Shown in pieces: positions 1 through 8,910 of a DNA stretch of 64,000 nt. Source of the DNA: JACKAL01 sp964400355 (lineage in GTDB: Bacteria > Bdellovibrionota > Bdellovibrionia > Bdellovibrionales > JAGQZY01). The translations under genes were made by a program, and so were the position numbers. Where the stretch lies: positions 1 through 64,000 of the forward strand of contig CAYNTO010000018.1 of the NCBI GenBank assembly GCA_964400355.1, read 5' to 3'. Numbering within the stretch: position 1 is the first letter of the stretch; every line of letters begins with the position of its first letter. Under the pieces are notes generated by a model, which was not told the DNA's origin, searched no databases, and was given only the letters and a program-made list of their open reading frames with translations.

Positions 1-476
1 CGTTTGTTTTTGGCTTCGCGCTTTTTGGAATCGCGCAACAGCACTTTTTCGATCTCCAGCTCTCGACCAATGCGGTACAGAATCATGTTCTCTTCCAATC
101 CGTCACTGCCGCGCGTTTCGGGCCTAGAGACAAAATCACGAAACACATTCACATCTTTAAGGATCGACACGCGGGTCACACCTTGGCTGATCTTGAGCAC
201 ATTGATAGACAAATTGTACCTATGACCACCACTTTTGATTCGCGCCTCGTGGGGCGGTTTAAATTGGGTGTTGCCACGAATGGAGGTGGTTTGCACCTGT
301 CCTAATTCCATATTGTTGATCTTGAGCGGGTAGGAAATGATCGATTGCTGAACAGCGCGCCAGGTCTCATCGAAATTCGCACCGTACTCGCGTTCGAATG
401 TGCGAGGCACATCCAACTGGGACGAGCTCGAACAACCGACGAGAACCAAAAAAAACACTGCGAGCAACCTCTGCAT
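1..476 (-). CDS. Lipoprotein, partial (C-terminus beyond the left edge)
   Basis: The reading frame opens with ATG at 476 and runs off the window at position 1, so about 158 codons are visible and the C-terminus is missing. The N-terminus reads MQRLLAVFFLVLVGCSSSS, a type II signal peptide with lipobox LVGC and lipidated Cys15, which places the protein in an envelope membrane. The rest is a soluble domain (FDETW near residue 26, a basic strand-rich middle, and a helical YRIGRELEIEKVLL segment). The layout of a small alpha/beta domain behind a lipobox is reminiscent of BamC-like lipoproteins, but I cannot confirm this, so function is left open. It is divergent from the gene at 701. Confidence 0.7.
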   Translation of the reverse strand, partial: MQRLLAVFFLVLVGCSSSSQLDVPRTFEREYGANFDETWRAVQQSIISYPLKINNMELGQVQTTSIRGNTQFKPPHEARIKSGGHRYNLSINVLKISQGVTRVSILKDVNVFRDFVSRPETRGSDGLEENMILYRIGRELEIEKVLLRDSKKREAKNK

Positions 477-561
477 AGAATCTCAGTATAGCCGAGCTGA
501 ACCATTTCTTAACCAAAAACCGAGATGTTAGGCACTTTAAACATTGCATCATCAGGGTTCT

Positions 562-581
562 GTTAGGAAAGGCCTCCTAAC
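562..581. promoter_or_regulatory. 20-bp near-perfect palindrome in the divergent intergenic region
   Basis: GTTAGGAAAGGCCTCCTAAC has 7-bp arms (GTTAGGA/TCCTAAC) around AAGGCC. It lies between the divergent lipoprotein (start 476) and the operon starting at 701, where an operator for a dimeric regulator would sit. It could also form a leader hairpin. A half-site-like GTTAGG also occurs near 529. No regulator family can be assigned from sequence alone. Confidence 0.35.
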
Positions 582-700
582 AATTTCCTGATTTTACAAT
601 CGGTACTCGAAGAGATTACTTGGGGTTATTGAAGAGGCGGCCGTCTCCACGAAAAGAAGTGAATGAATATAAAACCCCTTTTTCTCTGAGGAGGAATACT

Positions 701-2044
701 ATGAAATCAGTAATCGCAACTTTCGCGGCCAGTGTAATGATCAGTGGACCAGCACTTGCGGCGTGCCCTGCCGGCACCACAGATATGAGCAGCTCCATCG
801 CTAACAAACCCGGCTGTTTGGTTAAAGGCACCTATCTCAACTCCAACATCACTTTGAGCGCAGGCAATGCCTACGTTCTCGAAGGTGACGTGCGTATTGG
901 TGGTGACAATGCCGATGTGTCTACACTCACAGTCGATGCCGGTGTAACGGTGTACGGCCAAAACGGTTCCTATATTGTTATTTCACGCGGTTCTAAAATT
1001 TTCGCACGTGGTTCGAGCACACAACCTGTTGTATTCACATCTCTCAATGTGGCAGCTCCAGCTGCTGGCGATTGGGGTGGTCTTGTGATCGCAGGCAACG
1101 CGCGCATCAACAACTGCAAAGGCACTGATGTTTGTGACAACACTGTAGAAGGAATTTCTACAAACCCACCTAAATTCGGCGGCCAAAACGACGACGACAA
1201 CTCAGGTGTTCTCAGCTACGTGCGCTCCGAGTATGCAGGTTTCACTATCGCTCCCGACAATGAATTGAACGCGATCACGTTCTACGCTGTTGGCCGCGGC
1301 ACTCAAGTGGATCACATCGAAGCTTACAAAGGTGCTGATGACGGCGTTGAGCTTTTCGGTGGAACTGTGAACCTCACGTATGTGGCATCTATTGATAATG
1401 ATGATGACGGTTTGGATTGGGACATGGGTTGGACAGGCAACGCACAGTTCGTGTTCGTTGAGCTGGCAAACGCGACAGAAGCAGACCCAAACGGTATCGA
1501 AGCGGACAACCTCAAGTCGCCAATGAATGCAATGCCGCGCTCGAATCCCACGCTGGCAAACGTGACGATCACTGCTAAACCTGGCAATGCAAAAATTCTC
1601 AACGGCATGAATCTCCGCCGTGGAACCGCTGCCAAGATCTACAACTCGATCGTACAAGGTGCTTTCCAAAGCTGTATCAATGTGGACGACGACGAAACAT
1701 TCAACTTTGGTGGCACTGTAGATGCTAACGGCGTTGTGACTCAAACAGGCCTTGTTATGGCGAACTCCATTGTGAACTGCGACAACGGTGTTCACTTTAA
1801 AGTGGATGCTGCTAAAGATCTCTGGAGCACAGAGAGCTGGTTTGCGTCACAAGCCACTCTGAACAACTACGTAATGAACCCAGACCTTAAAGATGTTTTC
1901 CCACAAGACGGCGGACCCGCTGTAGATACCGGAATCACACCGCCTGTATTGACTGGCACATTCCAGTTCTCTCCGGTGGATTACGTCGGTGCCTTTAGCC
2001 AGTTCGAAGACGAAGACTGGACTGTGGGTTGGGTTGTTCGTTAG
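701..2044 (+). CDS. Secreted right-handed beta-helix-like surface protein
   Basis: The chosen start is ATG 701, preceded by a GAGGAGG ribosome site and followed by a Sec signal peptide ending ISGPALA-A; the frame is open further upstream but without such support. The mature protein (about 427 residues) is rich in Asn, Asp and Gly and carries short strand-turn repeats such as DWGGLVIAGNARIN, GVLSYVRSEYAG and DGVELFGGTVN. This is the pattern of a right-handed beta-helix protein family often encoded next to CarboxypepD-type TonB receptors. No catalytic motif is evident. It is the first gene of the TonB operon and probably binds or presents the ligand at the cell surface; that role is inferred from context. 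Confidence 0.75.
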   Translation: MKSVIATFAASVMISGPALAACPAGTTDMSSSIANKPGCLVKGTYLNSNITLSAGNAYVLEGDVRIGGDNADVSTLTVDAGVTVYGQNGSYIVISRGSKIFARGSSTQPVVFTSLNVAAPAAGDWGGLVIAGNARINNCKGTDVCDNTVEGISTNPPKFGGQNDDDNSGVLSYVRSEYAGFTIAPDNELNAITFYAVGRGTQVDHIEAYKGADDGVELFGGTVNLTYVASIDNDDDGLDWDMGWTGNAQFVFVELANATEADPNGIEADNLKSPMNAMPRSNPTLANVTITAKPGNAKILNGMNLRRGTAAKIYNSIVQGAFQSCINVDDDETFNFGGTVDANGVVTQTGLVMANSIVNCDNGVHFKVDAAKDLWSTESWFASQATLNNYVMNPDLKDVFPQDGGPAVDTGITPPVLTGTFQFSPVDYVGAFSQFEDEDWTVGWVVR

Positions 2045-2050
2045 TGAATT

Positions 2051-2101
2051 TGCTCGGGTGACCGAGCAGGCTTAGGAGGCAAGTCGCCAGTGGGCGACTT
2101 G
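2051..2101 (+). other. Two tandem intercistronic hairpins
   Basis: Two perfect hairpins lie back to back between the beta-helix gene and the TonB receptor. The first is TGCTCGG-GTGA-CCGAGCA (2051-2068). The second is CAAGTCGCC-AGTG-GGCGACTTG (2080-2101). Both have 4-nt loops and neither is followed by a T-run. They look like an mRNA-stabilising or attenuating structure that would let the upstream gene be expressed more strongly than the receptor, rather than a simple terminator. Confidence 0.55.
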
Positions 2102-2166
2102 TAAAACGAGTATTTAAATATTTCCTCGATTCTGCCCTGGTGGCGAGGCTCGATAAGGGAACGAAA

Positions 2167-5100
2167 ATGACTCTAGTGCGACAATTTTTAGGTTTAATCC
2201 TGATTGCGGGAATGGTCACAGGCCATTCCCGTTTGTCGTTGGCTCAAGACATTCGCACGGAGTTGATCGTCGACGAAAAAAATCGCAACACCGCGCGAGG
2301 TCAGGCGCTCGTAGTGGTTTTTCGTAATGGTCTTCCCGCAGAGGGCGTGTCTATAAAAACTCCTGTCGGAGTTTTTAAAACGAAACCATCGGGAGTTTTA
2401 TCATTTTCAGCGCCTGCGCAAAGACAATCTTTATATATACCCGAAACCGATCAAACCATTTCGTTTGAATTGGTCAAAGATCAAGAAACGCAAATCACAA
2501 TTCATCTCCTCGAAAAAAAAGCACAAGCTCAGGTCTCAGCCCCTGTAAATAATGAAGACGCAAAAAAAGTGTCGGAAGGACCCCCGCAAGAAATTGCTTT
2601 CGTGGTGCGCAGCAAGGGTGGAAAAGCCATCAGCAACGCCTCTATATTGTTCTCGGGTATAAGCACCGTTTTTCGAACTGATGCCTCAGGCCGCGCGGCA
2701 GGCCAGGTTCCCCAAGGAGAATATTCTTTAAGTGTGTTTCATCCCGAATACCAAACGCTCACTATGGGAGACGTAAAAGTAGCAGGGCAGCCTCTGGCGC
2801 TTACGAGTATAGAACTCAAAGAATCCGTAAACGAACTGGAAGATGTTGTGGTGCTGGCGCCAAAAGTGCGCGGCAGCGTCTCCGCACTTGTGGAAGTGCG
2901 CAAACAATCCTCGGCGGTTACCGACGTTCTGGGTTCTGAGCAAATGTCCCGTGCCGGGGATAGCGATGCTGCGGCTTCACTCCGCCGCGTGACCGGTCTC
3001 ACTCTCGTCGGTGGTAAGTACGTTTATGTGCGGGGTCTCGGCGAGCGCTATTCGGGCGTGCTGATGAATGGGTTCAGTCTTCCGAGCCCCGAGCCATCGC
3101 GTCGAGTGGTTCCGTTGGATCTATTTCCGACCGCAATCATGGAAAGCATCGTGGTTCAAAAAAGCTACTCTCCCGATTTGCCCGGGGAGTTCGGTGGTGG
3201 GTTGATTCAACTCAAAACCAAATCTTTGCCGGAGCAATTTTTCTTTCGTGCCAATATTGCCCAAAATTTCGAAAATCGCTCAGGTGGTCTCTCTTACAAC
3301 GGTGGATCTACAGACTGGTTGGGAATTGACGACGGTAGCCGCGAAATGCCAGCCATTATTAAAAATGCTTTGGCTCAAGGGCTTCAGCTCACTCCCAATA
3401 TTCCTGGATTCGACAAAGGTGTGAGTGAGGCGGAGCTGGCTCAGATGGGGCGCGCACTGGCGAACAATTACAACACTAGAGAATACAATGAGCCTTCGAT
3501 GCCCGGTATTGCCATGTCGACGGGCAATGGCTGGAATTTTTCGGGCATTCAGTTAGGTGTTGCGGGCAGTGCACTCTACGGGCAGGCGACCGATTCACTC
3601 ACGCGCACTGCGCGCACCTTCAACGTGGGTTCAGGCGGCAAACTGGAAGCGGACACCATCACCAACACACGCTACACCGAGGTGGAAACACGCCTTGCTG
3701 GAAGTTTCGACGTGGGCATGGATTTTTACAAGCACACGCAGATTCGTGCGAGCACCTTTATCCTGCGCAATACAACGAATCTCACGCAAAACAATTTGCG
3801 GCAAAATTTTGGAAGTGGTGGCAATTTCACTGATGCCACCACTCTCGATTTTACCGAGCGCCAGTTGTGGACTCAGCATTTAAAGGGCGAGCACCAGCTC
3901 GAAAAGTTTATAGCTCATCCCATAGTTTTCGATTGGCGCGTGGGCCGCTCTCAAGCACTCCGTGATAGCCCCGATCGCCGTGAGTACAGTTATGATATTA
4001 TCAATTCCAATAAAACTATCACTTCTGGTAGCGCCGGCAACCGCCGCACGTGGAGCGATTTGGATGATGAGTCCACGGAGCTTGCGCTCAACCTGACGGC
4101 GCCAGTGTTTAAGGAAACACCCGAGTATTTAAAGTTCAAATTTGGAATGTGGAATGTTTCTAAGGATCGCAGATCCGATATTACCCGTATGTTCTTCAAT
4201 GGCACTGCGGCGGGTGTGGGTGCATCGGCGTCACCAGAGGTTCAGTTCGATCCTGAAAATATTGGGCCCGGAAAGTACACATTGAACAATCTCACAAACG
4301 CCGCAGATACCTATTCCGGCACACAGAATCTCACCGCGCAGTACGCGATGGCCGACTTCTCGCCGTTTGAAAAGTGGTCATTTCAGGCGGGCGCACGCTA
4401 CGAGAACTCCGAACAGCAAGTGAATACATTTAAGTATTTTGAGCCGGGAAATCCGTTTGCGATGTCGAGCTTGAAGATGCGCGACGTGCTACCGGCCTAC
4501 AGCGTGGTGTGGAAGCCCTCCGATAAAATTCGCGCGCGCATTGCGTACAGTGAAACACTGGCTCGCCCAGATTTCCGCGAGCTCTCAACAGTGGGATTTA
4601 TCGACGATGAAACCGGGAACAATGTCCAAGGCAATGCCAATCTGAAAGGCACTGTGATTAAGAACATCGACCATCGCTGGGAGTACTATTTTACCCCCGA
4701 TGAATATGCCTCCATCGGTGTGTTTCATAAAAATTTTGAGAACCCCATCGAAGTGATGTTTCTCCCGGGCGTGAATCGCATTCAAACCTTTGACAATGCA
4801 AAGGCCGCAGAAAACTTTGGTCTGGAGCTCGAAGGCCGCGTGGGTGTTCGTCATTTCTCGCGCACTCTGCGCCGCTTCACAGTGCTCACAAACTTAACGC
4901 TCATCAGCTCGGAGATCGAACTCGATGAGCGCAACCGGGGAATACAAACATCCTCCTCGCGCCCTCTCCAGGGTCAGTCGCCCTACGTGGTGAATATGCA
5001 ATTGCAATATGATCACTCCACTTTGGGGTTTTCGACCACGCTTCTTTACAATGTGGTCGGTAAACGTATCACGGAAGTGGGCACAAACGACATTCCCGAC

Positions 5101-5286
5101 ACCTATGAGCAACCGTTTGGGCAATTGGATCTGGTCGCCTCAAAACGAATTGCAAAAAATTATTCCATCAACTTTCGCGCGCGCAATCTTCTCGATCCCG
5201 AAGTGGAATCCACTCAGGCCAATGAGATCGTGCGCTCGCAGCGCCGTGGACGTTTGTTTCAAGTCAACTTAGGGGCGGTGTTTTAA
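2167..5286 (+). CDS. TonB-dependent outer-membrane receptor with N-terminal CarboxypepD-like domains
   Basis: Imports a scarce ligand across the outer membrane using TonB energy. ATG 2167 is preferred over GTG 2140 because AAGGGA lies at suitable spacing and a signal peptide (MTLVRQFLGLILIAGMVTG...) begins there. About 1039 residues: signal peptide, two carboxypeptidase-regulatory-like beta domains (roughly 30-105 and 145-225), a plug (about 250-360, with YVYVRGLGERYSGVLMNG and GEFGGGLIQLKTK), then a 22-strand-type barrel ending in Phe. This layout matches large receptors for polymers or chelates. The next gene overlaps by one base (TAATG). The substrate cannot be read from sequence. Confidence 0.93.
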   Translation: MTLVRQFLGLILIAGMVTGHSRLSLAQDIRTELIVDEKNRNTARGQALVVVFRNGLPAEGVSIKTPVGVFKTKPSGVLSFSAPAQRQSLYIPETDQTISFELVKDQETQITIHLLEKKAQAQVSAPVNNEDAKKVSEGPPQEIAFVVRSKGGKAISNASILFSGISTVFRTDASGRAAGQVPQGEYSLSVFHPEYQTLTMGDVKVAGQPLALTSIELKESVNELEDVVVLAPKVRGSVSALVEVRKQSSAVTDVLGSEQMSRAGDSDAAASLRRVTGLTLVGGKYVYVRGLGERYSGVLMNGFSLPSPEPSRRVVPLDLFPTAIMESIVVQKSYSPDLPGEFGGGLIQLKTKSLPEQFFFRANIAQNFENRSGGLSYNGGSTDWLGIDDGSREMPAIIKNALAQGLQLTPNIPGFDKGVSEAELAQMGRALANNYNTREYNEPSMPGIAMSTGNGWNFSGIQLGVAGSALYGQATDSLTRTARTFNVGSGGKLEADTITNTRYTEVETRLAGSFDVGMDFYKHTQIRASTFILRNTTNLTQNNLRQNFGSGGNFTDATTLDFTERQLWTQHLKGEHQLEKFIAHPIVFDWRVGRSQALRDSPDRREYSYDIINSNKTITSGSAGNRRTWSDLDDESTELALNLTAPVFKETPEYLKFKFGMWNVSKDRRSDITRMFFNGTAAGVGASASPEVQFDPENIGPGKYTLNNLTNAADTYSGTQNLTAQYAMADFSPFEKWSFQAGARYENSEQQVNTFKYFEPGNPFAMSSLKMRDVLPAYSVVWKPSDKIRARIAYSETLARPDFRELSTVGFIDDETGNNVQGNANLKGTVIKNIDHRWEYYFTPDEYASIGVFHKNFENPIEVMFLPGVNRIQTFDNAKAAENFGLELEGRVGVRHFSRTLRRFTVLTNLTLISSEIELDERNRGIQTSSSRPLQGQSPYVVNMQLQYDHSTLGFSTTLLYNVVGKRITEVGTNDIPDTYEQPFGQLDLVASKRIAKNYSINFRARNLLDPEVESTQANEIVRSQRRGRLFQVNLGAVF

Positions 5287-6008
5287 TGCGCAATTTTATT
5301 ATACTGTTAGCATTTATTCTCATTGCCTGTGGCAAGCACGAAAGCGAAAGCAGTGGCTTTACCGCAACCGGAAACCTCAATGAAGGCCTTAAAGACGGGT
5401 CAACCCAAGGCCTCTTGAAGACGGCGATGGATGCGGGCGAGCTTCCTACATTTTTAGCGCTCATTGCACAGGGTGTACCTGTAGACACCAGGCTTTTGGA
5501 TGCAAAAAATTCCACGCTTCTCATCTACTCGGCCACAAAAAATTTACCCAAGTTCACCTATTATCTTGTCACCAATGGTGCAGATCTCCAATTGACAGAC
5601 GACGACGGCAATACCGCATTCCAGGTTGCAGAAAGTATCGGGAGTCGCGACCGCGTACTCATGATCCTTGATCCTAATCGCCAAAAGCAGGCGCAGTTAG
5701 AGCTCTTCGACGCCGTTAAAAAGAAAAAAGTAAGTACGATCCTGGCCAAACTCAATGCGGGTGCGGATCCTAACTTTGTCGACGAGGAAGCAGGGGAGAC
5801 GCCACTCACGCAGTCAGTTCTTTTAAAGAAAGCCGCAAATGTCATTAAAATTTTGGCCGAGTGGAAAGACCCGGAGATTGGCCTGACGGCTACCGATATT
5901 AATTTCCCCAATCGAGCCGGTGTTACACCTTTCGGTTTTGCTATTCTAAATAACAATACGGATGCGATCACGATTCTTAAAAATTTAAATGCCAAGGAGA
6001 CTTTATGA
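5286..6008 (+). CDS. Ankyrin-repeat lipoprotein
   Basis: The signal peptide MRNFIILLAFILIAC with lipobox LIAC (Cys15) predicts a lipoprotein. Residues about 45-240 form degenerate ankyrin repeats, for example STLLIYSATKNLPKFTYYLV-NGADLQLTDDDGNTAFQVA and AGVTPFGFAILNNNTDA. Ankyrin repeats mediate protein contacts, so it may organise the receptor/TonB complex in the periplasm. Starts overlap on both sides (TAATG with the receptor, ATGA with exbB) indicate translational coupling within the operon. An ankyrin lipoprotein is not a standard part of TonB systems. Confidence 0.85.
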   Translation: MRNFIILLAFILIACGKHESESSGFTATGNLNEGLKDGSTQGLLKTAMDAGELPTFLALIAQGVPVDTRLLDAKNSTLLIYSATKNLPKFTYYLVTNGADLQLTDDDGNTAFQVAESIGSRDRVLMILDPNRQKQAQLELFDAVKKKKVSTILAKLNAGADPNFVDEEAGETPLTQSVLLKKAANVIKILAEWKDPEIGLTATDINFPNRAGVTPFGFAILNNNTDAITILKNLNAKETL

Positions 6009-6634
6009 AAGACAGAATTTTTGCCGTGGCCCATTATGCGGATGCGGGCGTGCTTTACTTGTTAATTGCTCTTTGCATGGTGAGCTTGTTCATCATCGTT
6101 GAACGCTACATCCGTTTGAACAAAGTTGTAAAACAAAGCAAGTGCGAGATGGCCAAAATCGAAGACGCCATGGCCCAGGTCAAGATCGCCAATCTAGAAA
6201 AGATACCCCTCGATCCCGAATCCCTTCAGGGCAAAATCATGCACTACTCGTTTGAGCACATGAAACAGAACGGACTTAAAGGTCTTCCCGAAACGTTTGA
6301 CACGTTCATACAGTTTCAACAGCCGCGGCTCGAAAAATCACTCACTTTCTTAGCTACAGTGGGTTCCAATGCTCCTTACATCGGGCTGTTCGGGACCGTA
6401 CTTGGTATCATGAAAGCCTTCTACGATATGTCCAACGCTACCGATGCAGGACAACAAACTGTAATGGCGGGAATCTCGGCAGCATTGATTGCCACTGCGG
6501 CCGGACTTCTCGTCGCGATTCCAAATATCGTTGCGTACAACTATTTCCAAAAACAAGTGAAGTCGATTATTGCCGGTATTCAAAATTGCAAAGACATTGC
6601 CATCGCTTACGGAAAAATGAACGGGTATCACTAA
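6005..6634 (+). CDS. exbB: ExbB/TolQ/MotA-family proton-channel subunit
   Basis: Inner-membrane subunit of the proton-driven motor that energises TonB. At 209 residues it has the three expected membrane spans (about 15-35, 112-140 and 155-182), with the conserved GLFGTVLGIMKAF loop after span 2 and an AGISAALIATAAGLLVAIP helix as span 3. It overlaps the ankyrin gene by four bases and is followed by exbD after 53 nt. It is the only protein in this operon with a full motor domain, because the long ExbB-like gene at 7951 lacks one. Confidence 0.92.
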   Translation: MKDRIFAVAHYADAGVLYLLIALCMVSLFIIVERYIRLNKVVKQSKCEMAKIEDAMAQVKIANLEKIPLDPESLQGKIMHYSFEHMKQNGLKGLPETFDTFIQFQQPRLEKSLTFLATVGSNAPYIGLFGTVLGIMKAFYDMSNATDAGQQTVMAGISAALIATAAGLLVAIPNIVAYNYFQKQVKSIIAGIQNCKDIAIAYGKMNGYH

Positions 6635-6687
6635 CCAGCAGCGCGTCATTTTGTGGACGAAATTTTTCACTGCACGAAGGAGAAATT

Positions 6688-7098
6688 ATGGGAGCCAAAG
6701 CCAGCGGATCGGACACCATTGCCGATATCAATATGGTGCCATTGATCGACATCATCTTGGTAGTCCTGATTATTTTTATGGTGACTGCACCGGCGATGAT
6801 CAAACCGAGCGTGAAGGTCACGTTGCCAGAGGCATCGTCTGCGGATGAGACCACACCGAGTCTCCTCAATGTGGCAATCACAGCGGAGGGAACGGTGATG
6901 ATCAACAATGTGGAAGTGGATGAAACGGGAGCCAAAGAAATCGCCCGCGACGAAGTGGAGCGCAATCCCGAAGTCCAAGCCGTTGTGATTGCCGATATCG
7001 GGGTGCCTTACGGCGATGTGATTCGGGTTCTCGACTGGGTGAAATCTCAAGGTGTAAAAGAGTTTGCAGTGACTACCGACCGACCGGTGAACAACTAA
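6688..7098 (+). CDS. exbD: ExbD/TolR-family biopolymer transport protein
   Basis: Partner of ExbB. One N-terminal membrane helix (INMVPLIDIILVVLIIFMV) carries the conserved Asp that takes part in proton translocation, followed by a small periplasmic domain ending in the usual YGDVIRVLDWVKSQGVKEF segment. ATG 6688 follows AAGGAG at 6677-6682; the longer in-frame extension from 6586 runs into exbB and has no ribosome site. 136 residues, the normal ExbD size. Co-directional with exbB. Confidence 0.92.
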   Translation: MGAKASGSDTIADINMVPLIDIILVVLIIFMVTAPAMIKPSVKVTLPEASSADETTPSLLNVAITAEGTVMINNVEVDETGAKEIARDEVERNPEVQAVVIADIGVPYGDVIRVLDWVKSQGVKEFAVTTDRPVNN

Positions 7099-7123
7099 CG
7101 GGCGAATAATGAGGGAAAATATT

Positions 7124-7954
7124 ATGAATATTCTAAAATCTTACATGCTAAGAGCGCAAGCAAAAGCCAATGCACGTGAGATTAAGCTCCTAGTTATAAA
7201 ATTTCTTTTGTCTTACGGAGTGGTTTTACTTTTAGCGACCCCCTGTTTAGCAAGCCCTTGGGAAAAAATGGTAGATCAGATCACCAAGACCCGCGCTGAG
7301 ATCGAAGTTTTAGCAAAGCAGACAGATGTCACGAGCAAAAAGGAACAGGCGGAAGTAGATCTGTGGTCGCAAAAGAAAACCGAACTGGAAGGTCAACTCG
7401 CGCGCGAGAAAATGCGCGGCGGTCAAATTCATGAAAAGCTCAAACGTCTTGAAGCCCGCATCAAAGTGGATCCAAAGGCAGATCCTGCTGGAAAAAAGAA
7501 GCTTCACGAATGGCTCGCCACATACGAAACCACTCTCAAAGCGACAATACCGTTCCATGTGGAAAAGCGCATGGCTGTTTTAGCAGATCTCAAAAAGCGC
7601 TTAGACTTGGGCCACGAACCGCATGAATTTGTACTCGCGGATTTTTGGAGTTTCCTTGAGAGCGAGATGAAACTCTCCCAGTCGAACGATTACCGCATTG
7701 TCGACGTCACAATCAGTGGGCAAACCAAAAAGTGCGAAGTGGCCCGCTTGGGCTTACAGGCTCTCTTTGTGGTGACACCCAGTGGACAGGTGCTTCGCGC
7801 TTCAAACAACGGCTCTCAGTGGAGTTGGATAGATGTGAATTCTGATGAACAAAAGGAATCGGTACTCACACTCGTAAAAAACCTCAAAGATAAAAAGACA
7901 TCGGGCTACTATCTTTTGCCTATCGACAAAGCGGCCATGGGAGCAAGTTTATGA
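7124..7954 (+). CDS. DUF3450-like periplasmic coiled-coil protein
   Basis: ATG 7124 follows GAGGGA; the in-frame ATG at 7109 has no ribosome site. A hydrophobic stretch (about residues 22-43, ending CLAS) serves as signal peptide. Residues 50-125 are highly charged and predicted coiled coil (VDQITKTRAEIEVLAKQ...). The C-terminal half (IPFHVEKRMAVLADLKKRLD, KKCEVARLGLQALFVV, WSWID) has the order seen in DUF3450 proteins, which recur between ExbB/ExbD and TonB genes in other proteobacteria. It presumably bridges the motor and TonB in the periplasm. It overlaps the next gene by four bases (ATGA). Confidence 0.65.
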   Translation: MNILKSYMLRAQAKANAREIKLLVIKFLLSYGVVLLLATPCLASPWEKMVDQITKTRAEIEVLAKQTDVTSKKEQAEVDLWSQKKTELEGQLAREKMRGGQIHEKLKRLEARIKVDPKADPAGKKKLHEWLATYETTLKATIPFHVEKRMAVLADLKKRLDLGHEPHEFVLADFWSFLESEMKLSQSNDYRIVDVTISGQTKKCEVARLGLQALFVVTPSGQVLRASNNGSQWSWIDVNSDEQKESVLTLVKNLKDKKTSGYYLLPIDKAAMGASL

Positions 7955-8910
7955 AACATAATAGTTTAAAATCTGCAGTACTCGAGAGAGACACTCTAAA
8001 CTGCATAAACGTGGTGAGAGAGGAATTCGTGAAACAGTTGGCTTTTGTACCTTCGTTCATAAATAAGATCTTTCTCGTCTGCTTGGTTGCAGGAAATCTG
8101 TTCATATCAAATGGATTTGCTCAGTCAGAGTCGCCGGCACCGGCCACCGGCGTGAACGCTCCTATGGATCTCAATCAAGCGTTTCAACGCGAGTACGTGT
8201 ACTTGGCGTCGCAAAAACAGGCCCTACTCACCCTACAGAAACAAACCGAGCAAACCCTGCGCGGTCAATCGCGCGAACTAAAAGCGCAAGCGAACAGTTT
8301 GCAGAGTCAGCTTGTGGCCGCCTCGACAAAAAATGACGAACAGCACGAGTACTTGATGTCACTTGAAAAACGAAAAAAGGAATTGGAGAAAAAAGGCTCG
8401 TCCCTTGAAAACTCCTATAAAAAGTCACAAACCATGATCCGCGATATGGAAGCCGGTCTCAAGTTTGAGATCAGTAAAGAGAAGGAAACCATCACCGCTC
8501 CCGATGACCTTAAGATTTCGTCCTTTGAAGAGGCATTCAATAAGACCAATGAGCTGATATCATCGAGCGCGCGCACGCACTCGGCTCCCGGGTCATTTTT
8601 GGACAAGGATGATAAGCTTGTCGAGGGTGTCATCACGCGCTTTGGCCGATCGGCGGCGATCGGTTCTATTGGTGATGCGCATTTTGTGCTCGCACCCAAC
8701 GGCAGTGGCTTGCTGAAATCTTTGGCCGCTTCGGAAAATCCACAAGGAGCATTTGCCCACATGTTCGTATTTGATAATTTATCTCGCGAAGCCAAAATCA
8801 AACATCAGGCAGGAATCACTGAGCGCCTGGCTGATTTTAGCCCGATTATTTTTCTCGCATTGATTTTGTTTTTAGTGGCAGGCCTCTTTACCGCTTTGAT
8901 AAAGGTGTAG
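7951..8910 (+). CDS. Periplasmic extension of a long-form ExbB, lacking the motor domain
   Basis: 319 residues from ATG 7951; GTG 8029 with AGAGAGGA in front is an attractive alternative giving 293 residues and a more normal signal peptide (hydrophobic IFLVCLVAGNLFI). The mature part is a coiled coil (about residues 75-170), then a compact segment (VEGVITRFGRSAAIGSIGD...) typical of the periplasmic region of long MotA/TolQ/ExbB proteins. It ends in a single membrane helix (FSPIIFLALILFLVAGLF). Long-form ExbBs would continue into the three-span motor at this point; here the ORF stops. The motor is probably supplied in trans by the exbB gene at 6005. Confidence 0.6.
   Translation: MKHNSLKSAVLERDTLNCINVVREEFVKQLAFVPSFINKIFLVCLVAGNLFISNGFAQSESPAPATGVNAPMDLNQAFQREYVYLASQKQALLTLQKQTEQTLRGQSRELKAQANSLQSQLVAASTKNDEQHEYLMSLEKRKKELEKKGSSLENSYKKSQTMIRDMEAGLKFEISKEKETITAPDDLKISSFEEAFNKTNELISSSARTHSAPGSFLDKDDKLVEGVITRFGRSAAIGSIGDAHFVLAPNGSGLLKSLAASENPQGAFAHMFVFDNLSREAKIKHQAGITERLADFSPIIFLALILFLVAGLFTALIKV

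Noticed and set aside
1202..1795. Long minus-strand ORF inside the beta-helix gene
   Set aside because: Frame shadow of a real gene with strong ribosome site and signal peptide; the antisense product has no domain.
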